NCBI GenBank assembly: GCA_046045995.1
Contig: JBJOKR010000068.1
Location: 1 to 21,180, forward strand
Length of the DNA: 21,180 bases
Direction of reading: 5' to 3'
Origin: Indioceanicola sp046045995
GTDB taxonomy: Bacteria; Pseudomonadota; Alphaproteobacteria; Azospirillales; Azospirillaceae
Both the position numbers and the translations under genes were made by a program. The first letter of the stretch is position 1. Each line of letters starts with the position of its first letter. The notes beneath the pieces are model-generated. The model had not been told where the DNA came from. It did no database searches and worked only from the letters and a program-made list of their open reading frames with translations. This document shows, piece by piece, positions 14,757 through 21,180 of the stretch.

Positions 14757-16025
14757 CGCCGCTTCCGCTTCCACCGTGCGGTTTCGGCCCGTGGCCTTGG
14801 CGCGGTAAAGCGCCTTGTCAGCCCGGATCATCAACTGTTCCAGCGTTTCACCGGGGCTGTCCGCCGTCGGGGGCGCCAGGGTGGCGACGCCGATGCTCAC
14901 CGTGACGGGCACCACCGCCTCTCCGAAGCCCGGGGTATCGGCCACGGCCCGGCGCAGCCGCTCGGCGACGGTGACGGCATCGGCCGTTCCCGTTTCCGGC
15001 AGAAGGGCGGCGAATTCCTCCCCGCCCACGCGGCCGACCGTATCGACGGTGCGCATCTGATCCCTGGCCATGCGGGCGAATCCGCGGATCACCGCATCAC
15101 CCGACGGATGGCCGTGGGTGTCGTTGATGGACTTGAAATGGTCCAGGTCCATCAGCAGCAGGGTCACCGGCCGCCCGCTGCGCTGGCTGCGCGCCATTTC
15201 CCGCTCCACCGCCTCCATGAAGCTGCTGCGGTTCAGGGCGCCGGACAGGCTGTCCGTCGTGGCAGCGGCATAAAGCCGGCGGGCGAAATCCCGGACCTTG
15301 TTCACCAGGGGCTGGAAGATGAACAGCGCTTCCAGCAGCAGGGTGGACAACAGGATGATCAGAACGCCCCGCTGCACGGTGCGCAGGCTGTCCACCCTTG
15401 CATTCGCCTCCTCCTCGAACCGGCGCACGGCGTCGTCCAGGCTTTGCAGCAGGGGGCGGCGCGCCTCCTCCTGCACATGCTTCAGCGCGGCCTCCCGCTC
15501 CGCCGGCGGCGATGCGGGATCGGCGATGCGCCGCGCCTTGTCCAGGAAGATGCCCATGCGCCGGTCCAGATCCGCCGGCCCTTCGAAGTAGAAGACCTTC
15601 ATGGCCGGGGACAGGTTGCTGACGATGCCCATGGCCGGGTCGCCCCGGGTAAGCGCCGTATGGCTGCGGTCCATCAGGTCCACCGCCACCAGCAGGTCGT
15701 TCCGGGTCTGTTCATTCCCAAGGGCCACCAACTCCGTCGCCAGCATGGCCGTGCGTTGGGACAGCATGCGCTGGCGCCCGGCGATGTTGATGATTGCGGC
15801 ACTGTCCGACTGGCGGTCGATGATCCCGTCAAGGATCAGGTGGATCGCCCCGGACAGGATCGCAATCAGGGACAGCGCCGTGATGTAGCCGATGGTGAAG
15901 CGGCGCACCAGCCGCCGGTCCTGGGCCAGCGCATCACCTGGCGGTGGATACTGGATCCCCTGACCGGAGCGTTGAGCCGCCGCCGTCCGTTCGCCCGTCA
16001 TCCGTCCCATCGCCGTTGTGATCAT
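14748..16025 (-). CDS. Diguanylate cyclase with PilJ-type periplasmic sensor
   Basis: The 425-residue inner-membrane enzyme should make cyclic-di-GMP from two GTP. Order: polar N-terminal tail, TM helix 43-67, periplasmic PilJ/type IV pili-like sensor (72-210) with its signature INIAGRQRMLSQR, TM helix 219-240, and a GGDEF domain (258-420). The domain has the metal-binding MDLDHFKSINDTHGH segment (Asp293) and the active-site motif GGEEF (334-338), preceded at the right spacing by the inhibitory I-site RTVD (325-328), so product inhibition is expected. The C-terminus is Ala-rich. The start is uncertain; Met1 at 16025 has GGGCGGGG almost adjacent, and Met6 and Met9 are alternatives. It is convergent with aguA and divergent from the manganese catalase. 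The PilJ-type domain family is tied to nitrate/nitrite or surface sensing, but the ligand is unknown. Confidence 0.93.
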   Translation of the reverse strand: MITTAMGRMTGERTAAAQRSGQGIQYPPPGDALAQDRRLVRRFTIGYITALSLIAILSGAIHLILDGIIDRQSDSAAIINIAGRQRMLSQRTAMLATELVALGNEQTRNDLLVAVDLMDRSHTALTRGDPAMGIVSNLSPAMKVFYFEGPADLDRRMGIFLDKARRIADPASPPAEREAALKHVQEEARRPLLQSLDDAVRRFEEEANARVDSLRTVQRGVLIILLSTLLLEALFIFQPLVNKVRDFARRLYAAATTDSLSGALNRSSFMEAVEREMARSQRSGRPVTLLLMDLDHFKSINDTHGHPSGDAVIRGFARMARDQMRTVDTVGRVGGEEFAALLPETGTADAVTVAERLRRAVADTPGFGEAVVPVTVSIGVATLAPPTADSPGETLEQLMIRADKALYRAKATGRNRTVEAEAAAA

Positions 16026-16248
16026 CCCCGCCCGACCACCATACCCCTACCACGATTGGATAACGAGTGGATCGGGGCTGGCCATCCGTACAGCGGGTAC
16101 CCAGCGGGGGACGTAGGGGATGACGGGGGAGGGGGGGGCGATCCGACCCATCCCTGCGAACAAGGGGCAGGACTGCCGCGAATGCGCGGCCCGGCCGATG
16201 CGCGACCATCGTCCAGCCACCTGTTGTCGCAGGGCGGGGCAACCGGTC

Positions 16249-16284
16249 GGCCCTGCATCCGGCCCTGAATCCGGCCCGGCATCC
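16249..16284. repeat. Three 12-bp tandem repeats upstream of the catalase gene
   Basis: GGCCCTGCATCC, GGCCCTGAATCC and GGCCCGGCATCC follow one another without gaps, ending 36 bp before the catalase start. The divergent intergenic region 16026-16320 holds this array and otherwise no recognisable promoter. Confidence 0.7.
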
Positions 16285-16320
16285 GGACATCCACCTCCGA
16301 CCTTGACAGGGAGACAAGTC

Positions 16321-17256
16321 ATGTTCCTGCGCATGAACGAGTACCAGTACAACGCCCGTCCGGAGAAGCCGGACCCGCTCTATGCCAAGCAGCTTCAGGA
16401 AATCCTGGGCGGGCAGTGGGGTGAGATCTCGGTCATGATGACGTATCTGTTCCAGGGCTGGAACTGCCGCGCCCCCGCCAAATACAAGGATATGATCTTC
16501 GACATCGGGACGGAGGAGATCAACCATGTGGAGATGATCTCAACCATGATCGCCCGCCTGCTGGAGAAATCGCCGGTGGAGGCGGAGGAGATGGCCAACA
16601 AGGACAGTGTCATCGGCGCCGTCCTGGGTGGGGCGCGGGTGGAGGATGCGATCCTGGCCGGCATGAACCCCCAACACGCCATTGTCACCGGCGGCGGCGC
16701 CCAGGCCGCCGACAGCATGGGCGTGCCCTGGAACGGGCGCTACGTGGTGGCGTCGGGCAATCTGCTGGCCGATTTCCGCTACAATGTCACGGCGGAAAGC
16801 CAGGGCCGGCTCCAGGTCTCCCGCCTGTATGCCCTGACCGATGATGCAGGCGTGCGGGATATGCTGAGCTTCCTGCTGGCCCGGGACACCATGCACCAGA
16901 ACCAGTGGCTGGCCGCCATCCGGGAGCTGGAGGAGGACGGGCTGGAGATGACCCCGGTGCCCCACAGCTTCCCGCAGGAACTGGAGTTGCAGGAGGTTTC
17001 CTACCAGTTCTGGAACGCCAGTGAAGGTAGCGACAGCCAGCAGGGGCGCTGGGCCGCGGGCCCCAGCCCGGACGGCAAGGGCCAGTTCCAGTATGTGGAC
17101 CGGCCGGTTCCGCTCTCCACCGATATCGGCGATCTGGGCCCCGCCGATCCCCGCCTGCACGGCACCGCGATGCAGCCCCGGCCGACGCTGACCGGCTTCA
17201 GCCGGGCGGGTCGCCCTCCCGGTGGAATCGGCCGCACGGCCGGCAGCGCGGAATAG
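16321..17256 (+). CDS. Manganese catalase (non-haem)
   Basis: The 311-residue enzyme disproportionates hydrogen peroxide at a dinuclear manganese centre. The five expected ligands are present: Glu35 in WGEIS, Glu66 and His69 in EEINHVE, Glu159 in NVTAES, and His192 in RDTMHQNQW; their spacing matches the characterised Lactobacillus enzyme. The four-helix ferritin-like core covers about 20-215. The C-terminal third is a proline/glycine-rich lasso typical of the family. The ATG at 16321 is chosen because AGGGAG lies 9 nt upstream and the protein begins MFLRMNEYQYNARPEKPDP, a standard start; the open frame continues upstream to 16120 without similarity. It may defend against peroxide, including any made by amine oxidation, but nothing in the sequence ties it to the polyamine genes. 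Confidence 0.94.
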   Translation: MFLRMNEYQYNARPEKPDPLYAKQLQEILGGQWGEISVMMTYLFQGWNCRAPAKYKDMIFDIGTEEINHVEMISTMIARLLEKSPVEAEEMANKDSVIGAVLGGARVEDAILAGMNPQHAIVTGGGAQAADSMGVPWNGRYVVASGNLLADFRYNVTAESQGRLQVSRLYALTDDAGVRDMLSFLLARDTMHQNQWLAAIRELEEDGLEMTPVPHSFPQELELQEVSYQFWNASEGSDSQQGRWAAGPSPDGKGQFQYVDRPVPLSTDIGDLGPADPRLHGTAMQPRPTLTGFSRAGRPPGGIGRTAGSAE

Positions 17257-17284
17257 CGGCGTCGGTCACGGCCCTGGCCCGGGA

Positions 17285-17929
17285 TCAGGTGGCGCTGGCC
17301 AGGGTCTCCCGCAGGTCGGCCTTCCACCGCTCGGCCAGCTCGGCCAGGGCCAGGGCCGCCGCCGCCGCGGCGCTGTCCGGCGGCTTGGCGTGCAGGATCG
17401 CGTTCAGGGCTGCGATGGTCCAGCCCTCCGGCCCGCGGCTGACGATCTCCAGCCGGTCGCCGGCCTGGACCACGCCCTCCTCCACCACATCCAGGTAGAA
17501 GCCGGTGGTGAGCGCCTTGGTGGCCCAACGGGTTAGTCGCGGTTCTCCCGACTGCACCGTCGGCCAGGAACAGCGTACCACCGGCTGGTTCACCCGCAGC
17601 AGGCCGGTGCCGACGCGGACCACATCGCCCACCCGGGCCTCCTGCTCCGTATAGCCTTGCACGGTCAGATTCTCCCCGAAGCTCGGGATGGGGATCGGCC
17701 GCCCAGCCTGGGCGGAGAAGGCGGCATAGCTTTCAGCGCAGAAGATGTGGACGGCCGTATCGCCCTGGTCCCGGGCGCGGTACGCGCTTTCATCCCCGTC
17801 CAGCCCCAGCCGGCCGATGCGGACCGGTCCCACCGCGGGCTGCTTGCCGATGCCGGTCGGCTTCTCCGCCCCGCGGGAGGATGCGCGCAGGGTAACACGG
17901 CCAATATTGACGGACAGGATCTGCGCCAT
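17285..17929 (-). CDS. MOSC domain protein, YiiM-like
   Basis: The 214-residue protein has the MOSC fold, with GLDGDESAYRARDQGDTAV (42-60), SFGENLTV (83-90), the conserved Cys120 in QPVVRC, and a C-terminal helical extension WTIAALNAILH (170-180) like the 3-alpha domain of YiiM. YiiM proteins bind a molybdenum cofactor through the conserved Cys and detoxify N-hydroxylated bases or act in related reductions. The ATG at 17929 is preferred over one at 17968 because homology begins there with MAQILSVNIG. The ribosome site is weak. It is convergent with the catalase (28 bp between stops). The strong terminator of the clpP-like gene lies 41 bp upstream of its start, so it probably has its own promoter or depends on read-through. 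Confidence 0.88.
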   Translation of the reverse strand: MAQILSVNIGRVTLRASSRGAEKPTGIGKQPAVGPVRIGRLGLDGDESAYRARDQGDTAVHIFCAESYAAFSAQAGRPIPIPSFGENLTVQGYTEQEARVGDVVRVGTGLLRVNQPVVRCSWPTVQSGEPRLTRWATKALTTGFYLDVVEEGVVQAGDRLEIVSRGPEGWTIAALNAILHAKPPDSAAAAAALALAELAERWKADLRETLASAT

Positions 17930-17969
17930 GGGCTCGGGCTTCCGCTTGGGGGAGGACGTGGGCCTCAAG

Positions 17970-18002
17970 AAAAAGGGGCGGGTCCGATCATGGGCCCGCC
18001 CC
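17970..18002 (-). terminator. Rho-independent terminator of the clpP-like gene
   Basis: On the minus strand an 11-bp stem with one G-T pair (18002-17992 with 17985-17975, core GGGGCGGG/CCCGCCCC) closes a 6-nt loop and is followed by TTTTT (17974-17970). It lies 45 bp after the clpP-like stop and just before the MOSC gene. Confidence 0.88.
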
Positions 18003-18046
18003 CTTGTGCGTCATCCCGGATGGACTACCCGGGAACGATACCGCTC

Positions 18047-18682
18047 TCAGACGAACGCGTCCTGGCTGGCAACGATATGGGTGACCAGGCCATAGGCCTT
18101 CGCCTCTTCAGCACTCATCCAGTAGTTCTTATCCGTGTCCAGTTCCACCCGCGCCAGCGGCTGGCCGGTTTCGCGGGCGATGATCTCATTGATGCGGCGG
18201 CGCATCTTGATGATCTCCTGCGCCTCGATGGCGATGTCGGTCGCGCGGCCGCCGGCCCCGCCCATCGGCTGATGGATCAGGAAGCGGGTATTGGGCAGGC
18301 AGAAGCGGTTTTCCCGCTTGGCGCCCAGGAAGATATGCGCGCCGGCGGAGGCGACCCAGCCGGTGCCCAGGATCTTCACCCGTGGCTTGATGAAGCGGAT
18401 GGTGTCGTGGATGCTGTCGCCGGATTCCACATGGCCGCCGGGGGAGTTGATGACAATGGTGATGTCCTCGTCCCCAATGGCGGCATAGGCCAGGAGCTGG
18501 GCCACCGTGTCTTGTGCCACCTTCTGGTTGATCTCCCCGAAGATCAGGATGGTGCGGCTCTTGAACAGGGCCTGCTGCACCGCCTGGAAGGGGCCGGGCT
18601 GGGTCTTCGCCGGCTCCGTCTTCTCGGTCTCGGGCTGCTCCGGCGTTTCTTCGTCGTCAAGGCGGGTGGGATGGATGAGCAC
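18047..18682 (-). CDS. clpP: ClpP-like protease subunit with a Ser-His-Asn triad
   Basis: The 211-residue protein is a ClpP-family peptidase subunit, expected to form heptameric rings and degrade proteins fed by a Clp ATPase. It begins at a GTG (18682) with GAAGGAG 9 nt upstream (18692-18698). After an acidic, Pro-rich tail (about 1-30) come the oxyanion segment INSPGGHVESGDS (78-90), nucleophile Ser112 in VASAGAH, and His137 in LIHQPMGG. Aligned with E. coli ClpP, where the acid is the last Asp of ERDTERD, this protein reads ELDTDKN, so the acid position is Asn186. The usual S-M-G after the nucleophile context is S-A-G. No clp ATPase gene is adjacent, so this is probably a second ClpP paralogue. 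It may be active only with a partner subunit. It lies 66 bp downstream of the MFS gene and ends at a strong terminator. Confidence 0.9.
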   Translation of the reverse strand: MLIHPTRLDDEETPEQPETEKTEPAKTQPGPFQAVQQALFKSRTILIFGEINQKVAQDTVAQLLAYAAIGDEDITIVINSPGGHVESGDSIHDTIRFIKPRVKILGTGWVASAGAHIFLGAKRENRFCLPNTRFLIHQPMGGAGGRATDIAIEAQEIIKMRRRINEIIARETGQPLARVELDTDKNYWMSAEEAKAYGLVTHIVASQDAFV

Positions 18683-18714
18683 GGGTTGCGGCTCCTTCAG
18701 GCGAATGGGATGAT

Positions 18715-18757
18715 CCGGGTAGAGACGTAGCGGGAAACTGTCCGCTGTTCAACCCGG
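18715..18757 (-). other. Nested inverted repeat between the MFS and clpP-like genes
   Basis: CCGGGT and ACCCGG (outer, 18752-18757 and 18715-18720) enclose AGCGG/CCGCT. The structure overlaps the MFS stop codon and has no T tract. It may separate the two transcripts or fold in the clpP leader; no clear promoter is visible. Confidence 0.25.
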
Positions 18758-20071
18758 CAGGTCGGACCTGTCGGTGGGGATCGCCGATATCCCGGGTCGC
18801 AATGGCGCGGCGGACGGTTGCCCCGGCGGGCAGACAAGCGCCAGAACCCGGGCCGCGACCACCAGTCCGGCCAGGACCAGCCCCGCCGCCGCCAGGAAGG
18901 GAAGCCCCGGCAGCGGCAGCACCGCCCCCGCTCCCGCCGACCAGCCGAGAAGGGCCGCCCCAAGCATCGGCGCCACCATGAAGGTCAGGTTGTTCAGGCT
19001 GGTCACCGCCCCCTGCACGGCACCCTGGCGTGTGGGATCCACCTGCCGGGTCAGGATGCCCTGCATCGTGGGTGTGGACAGCCCGCCAAAGGCATGGATC
19101 AGGATCGCGCCCGCGAACAGCAACCCGGTGGGCGCCAGCCCATAGGCGATGAAGGCCAGGAAGGTGCAGGCGATGCCGCCCAGCACCGCCGCCCGTTCCC
19201 CCATCCGGGCGACCACGGGTGTCACCAGCGCCCCCTGGACGATGGCGGTGGCAAGGCCGATCAGGGCCAGGCTCAATCCATTCTCCGTCCCCGACCAGCC
19301 GTAACGGTCGCCGGTGTACAGGACCCAGACCGCCTGCATGATCCCCATGGCCAGCATCAGGCAGAAGAAGGTACCCGCCAGCCCCAGGGTGACCGGGCTT
19401 CCGCCCAGGGTCCGAAGGGTCGCCACCGGATTGGCCCGGGCCCAGCGGAAGGGGCTGCGGCGGTCGCCGGGCAGGCTTTCAGGCAGGAACAGCAGGCCGT
19501 ACAGGAAACTCAGTCCCGCCAGGATCGCCGCCGCCAGGAAGGGAAGGCGCAGGTCGATCTCCCCCAGCACGCCCCCCACCACCGGCCCCAGGATGAAGCC
19601 CAGGCCGAAGGCGGCCCCCAGCTTGCCGAAGGCACCGGCCCGCGCCTCCGCCGGGGTGATGTCGGCGATATAGGCATTGGCGACGGGGAAGCTGGCCGCG
19701 GTCACCCCGCTCAACAACCGGGCCAGCAGCAGCCAGCCCAAGGTGGGGGCGAAGGCCATCATCAGATGGTCCACCGCCGTCCCCAGGGCGGAGGCCAGGA
19801 GCACCGACCGCCGCCCGAACCGGTCGCTCAAGGCGCCCAGCACCGGGGCTGCTACGAACTGCATGGCGGCGAAGACGGCGATCAGCCCCCCCGTCCAGGT
19901 GGCTGCCGTGGCCAGATCGCCCCCCGACAGCTTGGTCACCAGGGCCGGGAGGACCGGGATAACCAAGCCGAAGGACAGCACGTCCAGGAAGATCGTGACC
20001 ATGATGAACGGCACGGCGGCCGTCCGCCCGCGGCGGAACCACGCAAGGCGGGAAGACAGGGTGGGGGGCAT
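18749..20071 (-). CDS. MFS drug exporter of the TetA (DHA1) type
   Basis: The 440-residue inner-membrane protein has 12 predicted helices and should export a small compound in exchange for protons. TM1 carries TIFLDVLSFGLVIPVLPALV (27-46) with the Asp and LVIPVLP pattern of tetracycline-type exporters. Motif A is GALSDRFGRRSVLL (79-92) and motif C is GLGFILGPVVGG (156-167). The ATG at 20071 is used because the extra residues of the longer frame (to 20200) are Arg/Gly-rich and unlike the family; the ribosome site is weak. Tetracycline itself need not be the substrate, since many chromosomal members of this family export other compounds. It is divergent from fliN across 167 bp; no TetR-type regulator lies in the window. 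Confidence 0.9.
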   Translation of the reverse strand: MPPTLSSRLAWFRRGRTAAVPFIMVTIFLDVLSFGLVIPVLPALVTKLSGGDLATAATWTGGLIAVFAAMQFVAAPVLGALSDRFGRRSVLLASALGTAVDHLMMAFAPTLGWLLLARLLSGVTAASFPVANAYIADITPAEARAGAFGKLGAAFGLGFILGPVVGGVLGEIDLRLPFLAAAILAGLSFLYGLLFLPESLPGDRRSPFRWARANPVATLRTLGGSPVTLGLAGTFFCLMLAMGIMQAVWVLYTGDRYGWSGTENGLSLALIGLATAIVQGALVTPVVARMGERAAVLGGIACTFLAFIAYGLAPTGLLFAGAILIHAFGGLSTPTMQGILTRQVDPTRQGAVQGAVTSLNNLTFMVAPMLGAALLGWSAGAGAVLPLPGLPFLAAAGLVLAGLVVAARVLALVCPPGQPSAAPLRPGISAIPTDRSDLPG

Positions 20072-20238
20072 CGGATCGGGTCGCCGGTACCGGAAAGAAG
20101 GAATGAAGTGTGCGCAGACGGGCCGCCCCGGCGCAACCGCGTCGGTCAGGCCCGCTTTTGCCCCGCGCGCCCTTCCACGGATGTGGTATCGTCCGGACAT
20201 CGTTGCTTGGGCGGAACACTTTCGGGGAAACGGCGGCC

Positions 20239-20565
20239 ATGCCGGATCAGGACGATATCGATGCCATGTTCGGCGACATCGCCGGACCTGCGACCTCCAA
20301 GGCGGCGGATTCCGACAAGGGAATCGCCGAGCTGTCGGCTGTCTACGACACGGATGTGGAGGTGAGCGTCGTCCTGGGCACGTCCGTCATCCGGGTGCGG
20401 GATCTGCTGAAGCTCGGCCGCGGCGCCATCGTGGAACTGGACCGCAAGATCGACGACCTTTCCGACATCATCGTCTCCGGCCGTATGGTGGGGCGGGGGG
20501 AGGTGACGATCGTGGAAGACAAGATCGCGGTCACCTTCCGCGAATTCTCCCGCACCAACGGCTGA
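20239..20565 (+). CDS. fliN: FliN-like protein (SpoA domain)
   Basis: The 108-residue protein is essentially one SpoA/surface presentation domain (about 34-104). It has the FliN pattern VYDTDVEVSVVLGTS, IRVRDLLKLGRGAIVELDRK, IIVSGRMVGRGEVTIVEDKIAV. FliN helps form the flagellar C-ring that switches motor direction; type III secretion homologues exist. The ATG at 20239 gives a normal short acidic N-terminus (MPDQDDIDAMF); the ribosome site is weak. No other flagellar or secretion gene is nearby: it faces away from an MFS exporter and is followed by non-coding repeats. It is therefore either a dispersed flagellar gene, as occurs in some alphaproteobacteria, or a second copy. Confidence 0.88.
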   Translation: MPDQDDIDAMFGDIAGPATSKAADSDKGIAELSAVYDTDVEVSVVLGTSVIRVRDLLKLGRGAIVELDRKIDDLSDIIVSGRMVGRGEVTIVEDKIAVTFREFSRTNG

Positions 20566-20606
20566 TGCCGCCCGTCCTTAGGGGCCGATCGCCCGACCGT
20601 CCAGCC

Positions 20607-20638
20607 AAAAAGAAACCGGCTGCGGGGGCAGCCGGCTT
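20607..20638 (-). terminator. Strong minus-strand rho-independent terminator
   Basis: On the minus strand AAGCCGGCTGC (20638-20628) pairs with GCAGCCGGTTT (20623-20613), 11 bp with one G-T pair and a CCCC loop, followed by C and TTTTT (20611-20607). No convincing minus-strand gene ends before it. It lies 41 bp past the fliN stop but points the wrong way to serve fliN. Confidence 0.85.
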
Positions 20639-20702
20639 GAGATGAAGGGAGCCTCATAAGGAGGTTGAAGCCTCGCCCGTGGCGAAACTGTCACGGTCAA
20701 GC
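20607..20702 (-). ncRNA. Candidate small regulatory RNA (~95 nt) with an anti-Shine-Dalgarno motif
   Basis: Upstream of the orphan terminator, on the minus strand, CTATAT (20715-20710) matches the -10 box commonly seen in alphaproteobacteria. Starting about 7 nt later gives a ~95-nt RNA: a 5' hairpin CCGTG/CACGG, then CUUCAACCUCCUUAUGAGG with CCUCCUU (20664-20658) exposed or in a small CCUC/GAGG stem, then the terminator hairpin. CCUCCUU is complementary to ribosome sites, a known targeting motif of alphaproteobacterial sRNAs. The -35 is poor (CTTTCC). I cannot assign it to a named family. A minus-strand 43-codon frame overlaps it, without a ribosome site. Confidence 0.35.
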
Positions 20703-20849
20703 TCCTCATATATAGGCCGATACCAGGGTGAAGGAAAGGGACAATCTGTGTTGCCCCGAACACACGGTACCGGCAACACCCGGTTCAGGCGGATAGGGGG
20801 CGGCCCGGCCGCCGGTGCGTTACCTGGAAAGGTTGAGGGCGCTGAAGAA
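20703..20849. other. Non-coding stretch left of the repeat element
   Basis: Apart from the -10-like element at its left edge I recognise nothing here. The plus-strand frame beginning GTG 20679 runs on into the repeats and is low-complexity, so it is not called. Confidence 0.4.
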
Positions 20850-20973
20850 CCCCTCCCCTTGAGGGAGAGGGAGGGGCCCAAGCCGAAGGCTTGGGAGGGT
20901 GAGGGCACAGAAAACCCCTCTCCCCTTGAGGGAGAGGGAGGGGCCCAAGCCGAAGGCTTGGGAGGGTGAGGGG
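20850..20973. repeat. Two tandem copies of a double-hairpin repeat unit
   Basis: A 51-bp identical sequence occurs at 20855-20905 and 20922-20972 (period 67 bp). Each unit holds two hairpins: a CTCCCC-TTGA-GGGAGAG type stem, then CCCAAGCC-GAA-GGCTTGGG (8-bp stem, 3-nt loop), followed by AGGGTGAGGG. This REP-like architecture is typical of dispersed intergenic elements. Confidence 0.9.
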
Positions 20974-21017
20974 TACAACTGCGGAGCTGGATGATGGATT
21001 GGGCCGGTGCTGCCGGA

Positions 21018-21076
21018 CCCCTCACCCTCCCACCCTGCGCTGTCGCTCCGGGCGGGCCCCTCCCTCTCCCTCAGGG
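21018..21076. repeat. Inverted mosaic copy of the same repeat unit
   Basis: Read on the minus strand, this copy begins GAGGGAGAGGGAGGGGCCC and ends GGGAGGGTGAGGGG, matching the outer parts of the tandem units. The central hairpin is different: AAGCC-GAA-GGCTT is replaced by a segment containing GCCCGGAGCGACAGCGCAGG. With the tandem copies it could form a long stem around the ~45-bp spacer 20974-21017. Confidence 0.88.
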
Positions 21077-21163
21077 CTACGGGATGCACACATCTTGAGT
21101 GCTCTTGCCAATCTGGTGCTTGCGTGATTCGGTTGGTGTCGGATTTGGTGGGAGGGCGTGGCG

Positions 21164-21180
21164 ATGGCGTGGCTGGAGGA
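21164..21180 (+). CDS. First codons of a gene cut by the right edge
   Basis: ATG 21164 is preceded by GGAGG (21151-21155) at 8-nt spacing and reads MAWLE before the window ends. The good ribosome site suggests a real start. Nothing can be said of the product. Confidence 0.4.

Noticed and set aside
16304..16309. TTGACA just before the catalase start as a promoter -35
   Set aside because: It is only about 12 bp from the ATG, so the transcript would start inside the coding region.
20180..20220. Possible sigma-54 promoter before fliN
   Set aside because: GG and GC elements are present but their spacing is 8 nt, not the required 10.
20578..20763. Minus-strand frame (61 codons) ending past the terminator
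   Set aside because: No ribosome site, and the terminator hairpin lies within it, which is not expected for a real gene.
20679..20969. Plus-strand frame starting GTG 20679 after an AAGGAGG
   Set aside because: Spacing to the start is 14 nt and most of the frame is translated repeat DNA (Glu/Gly/Pro runs). The AAGGAGG is better explained as the complement of the sRNA anti-SD motif.
21077..21163. Possible insertion-sequence end before the last gene
   Set aside because: No inverted repeat partner or target duplication can be seen within the window.

Overview
This is a GC-rich, gene-dense stretch of bacterial chromosome. The codon usage, the TonB-dependent receptor style, a FliN-like protein and a ClpP-like protein together suggest an alphaproteobacterium, most likely Rhodospirillales (Azospirillaceae-like). 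That placement is inference; no rRNA or other taxonomic marker is present. I saw no tRNA, rRNA, CRISPR array, prophage or complete insertion sequence.

Region 1 (1-14680) is dominated by a polyamine uptake and catabolism locus. Two divergent glutamine-synthetase-family (gamma-glutamylpolyamine synthetase-like) genes face away from a shared 303-bp control region; the left one runs off the window. Further right come a SpuC-like putrescine aminotransferase, a four-gene spermidine/putrescine ABC importer (potF, potG, potH, potI) and an agmatine deiminase (aguA). The order GS, aminotransferase, binding protein, ATPase, two permeases resembles the Pseudomonas spuBCDEFGH arrangement. Here it is interrupted by a TonB-dependent receptor, an oppositely oriented membrane-anchored alpha/beta hydrolase and a small SpoIIAA-like protein. 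The importer would bring in putrescine or spermidine, AguA would supply N-carbamoylputrescine from agmatine, and the synthetase and aminotransferase represent the two usual entry routes into putrescine breakdown. The binding protein is predicted to be a lipoprotein on an Ala/Pro-rich tether, and a strong hairpin separates it from the ATPase gene. Two short unlisted genes (45 and 29 codons) probably lie between potI and aguA.

Region 2 (14700-20071) holds unrelated housekeeping and stress genes: a PilJ-sensor diguanylate cyclase, a manganese catalase with all five metal ligands, a YiiM-like MOSC protein, a ClpP-like protease whose catalytic Asp position carries Asn, and a TetA-type MFS exporter. 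The last three are on the minus strand.

Region 3 (20072-21180) holds an orphan fliN-like gene and a roughly 600-bp non-coding stretch. That stretch contains a minus-strand terminator with a possible ~95-nt small RNA carrying an anti-Shine-Dalgarno CCUCCUU motif, and a hairpin-rich repeat element (two tandem copies plus one inverted mosaic copy). The window ends with the first codons of another gene.

No single obviously new system is visible. The most promising items are the candidate sRNA, the mosaic repeat element, the Ser-His-Asn ClpP, the lipoprotein form of PotF and the candidate operator shared by the two synthetase genes.
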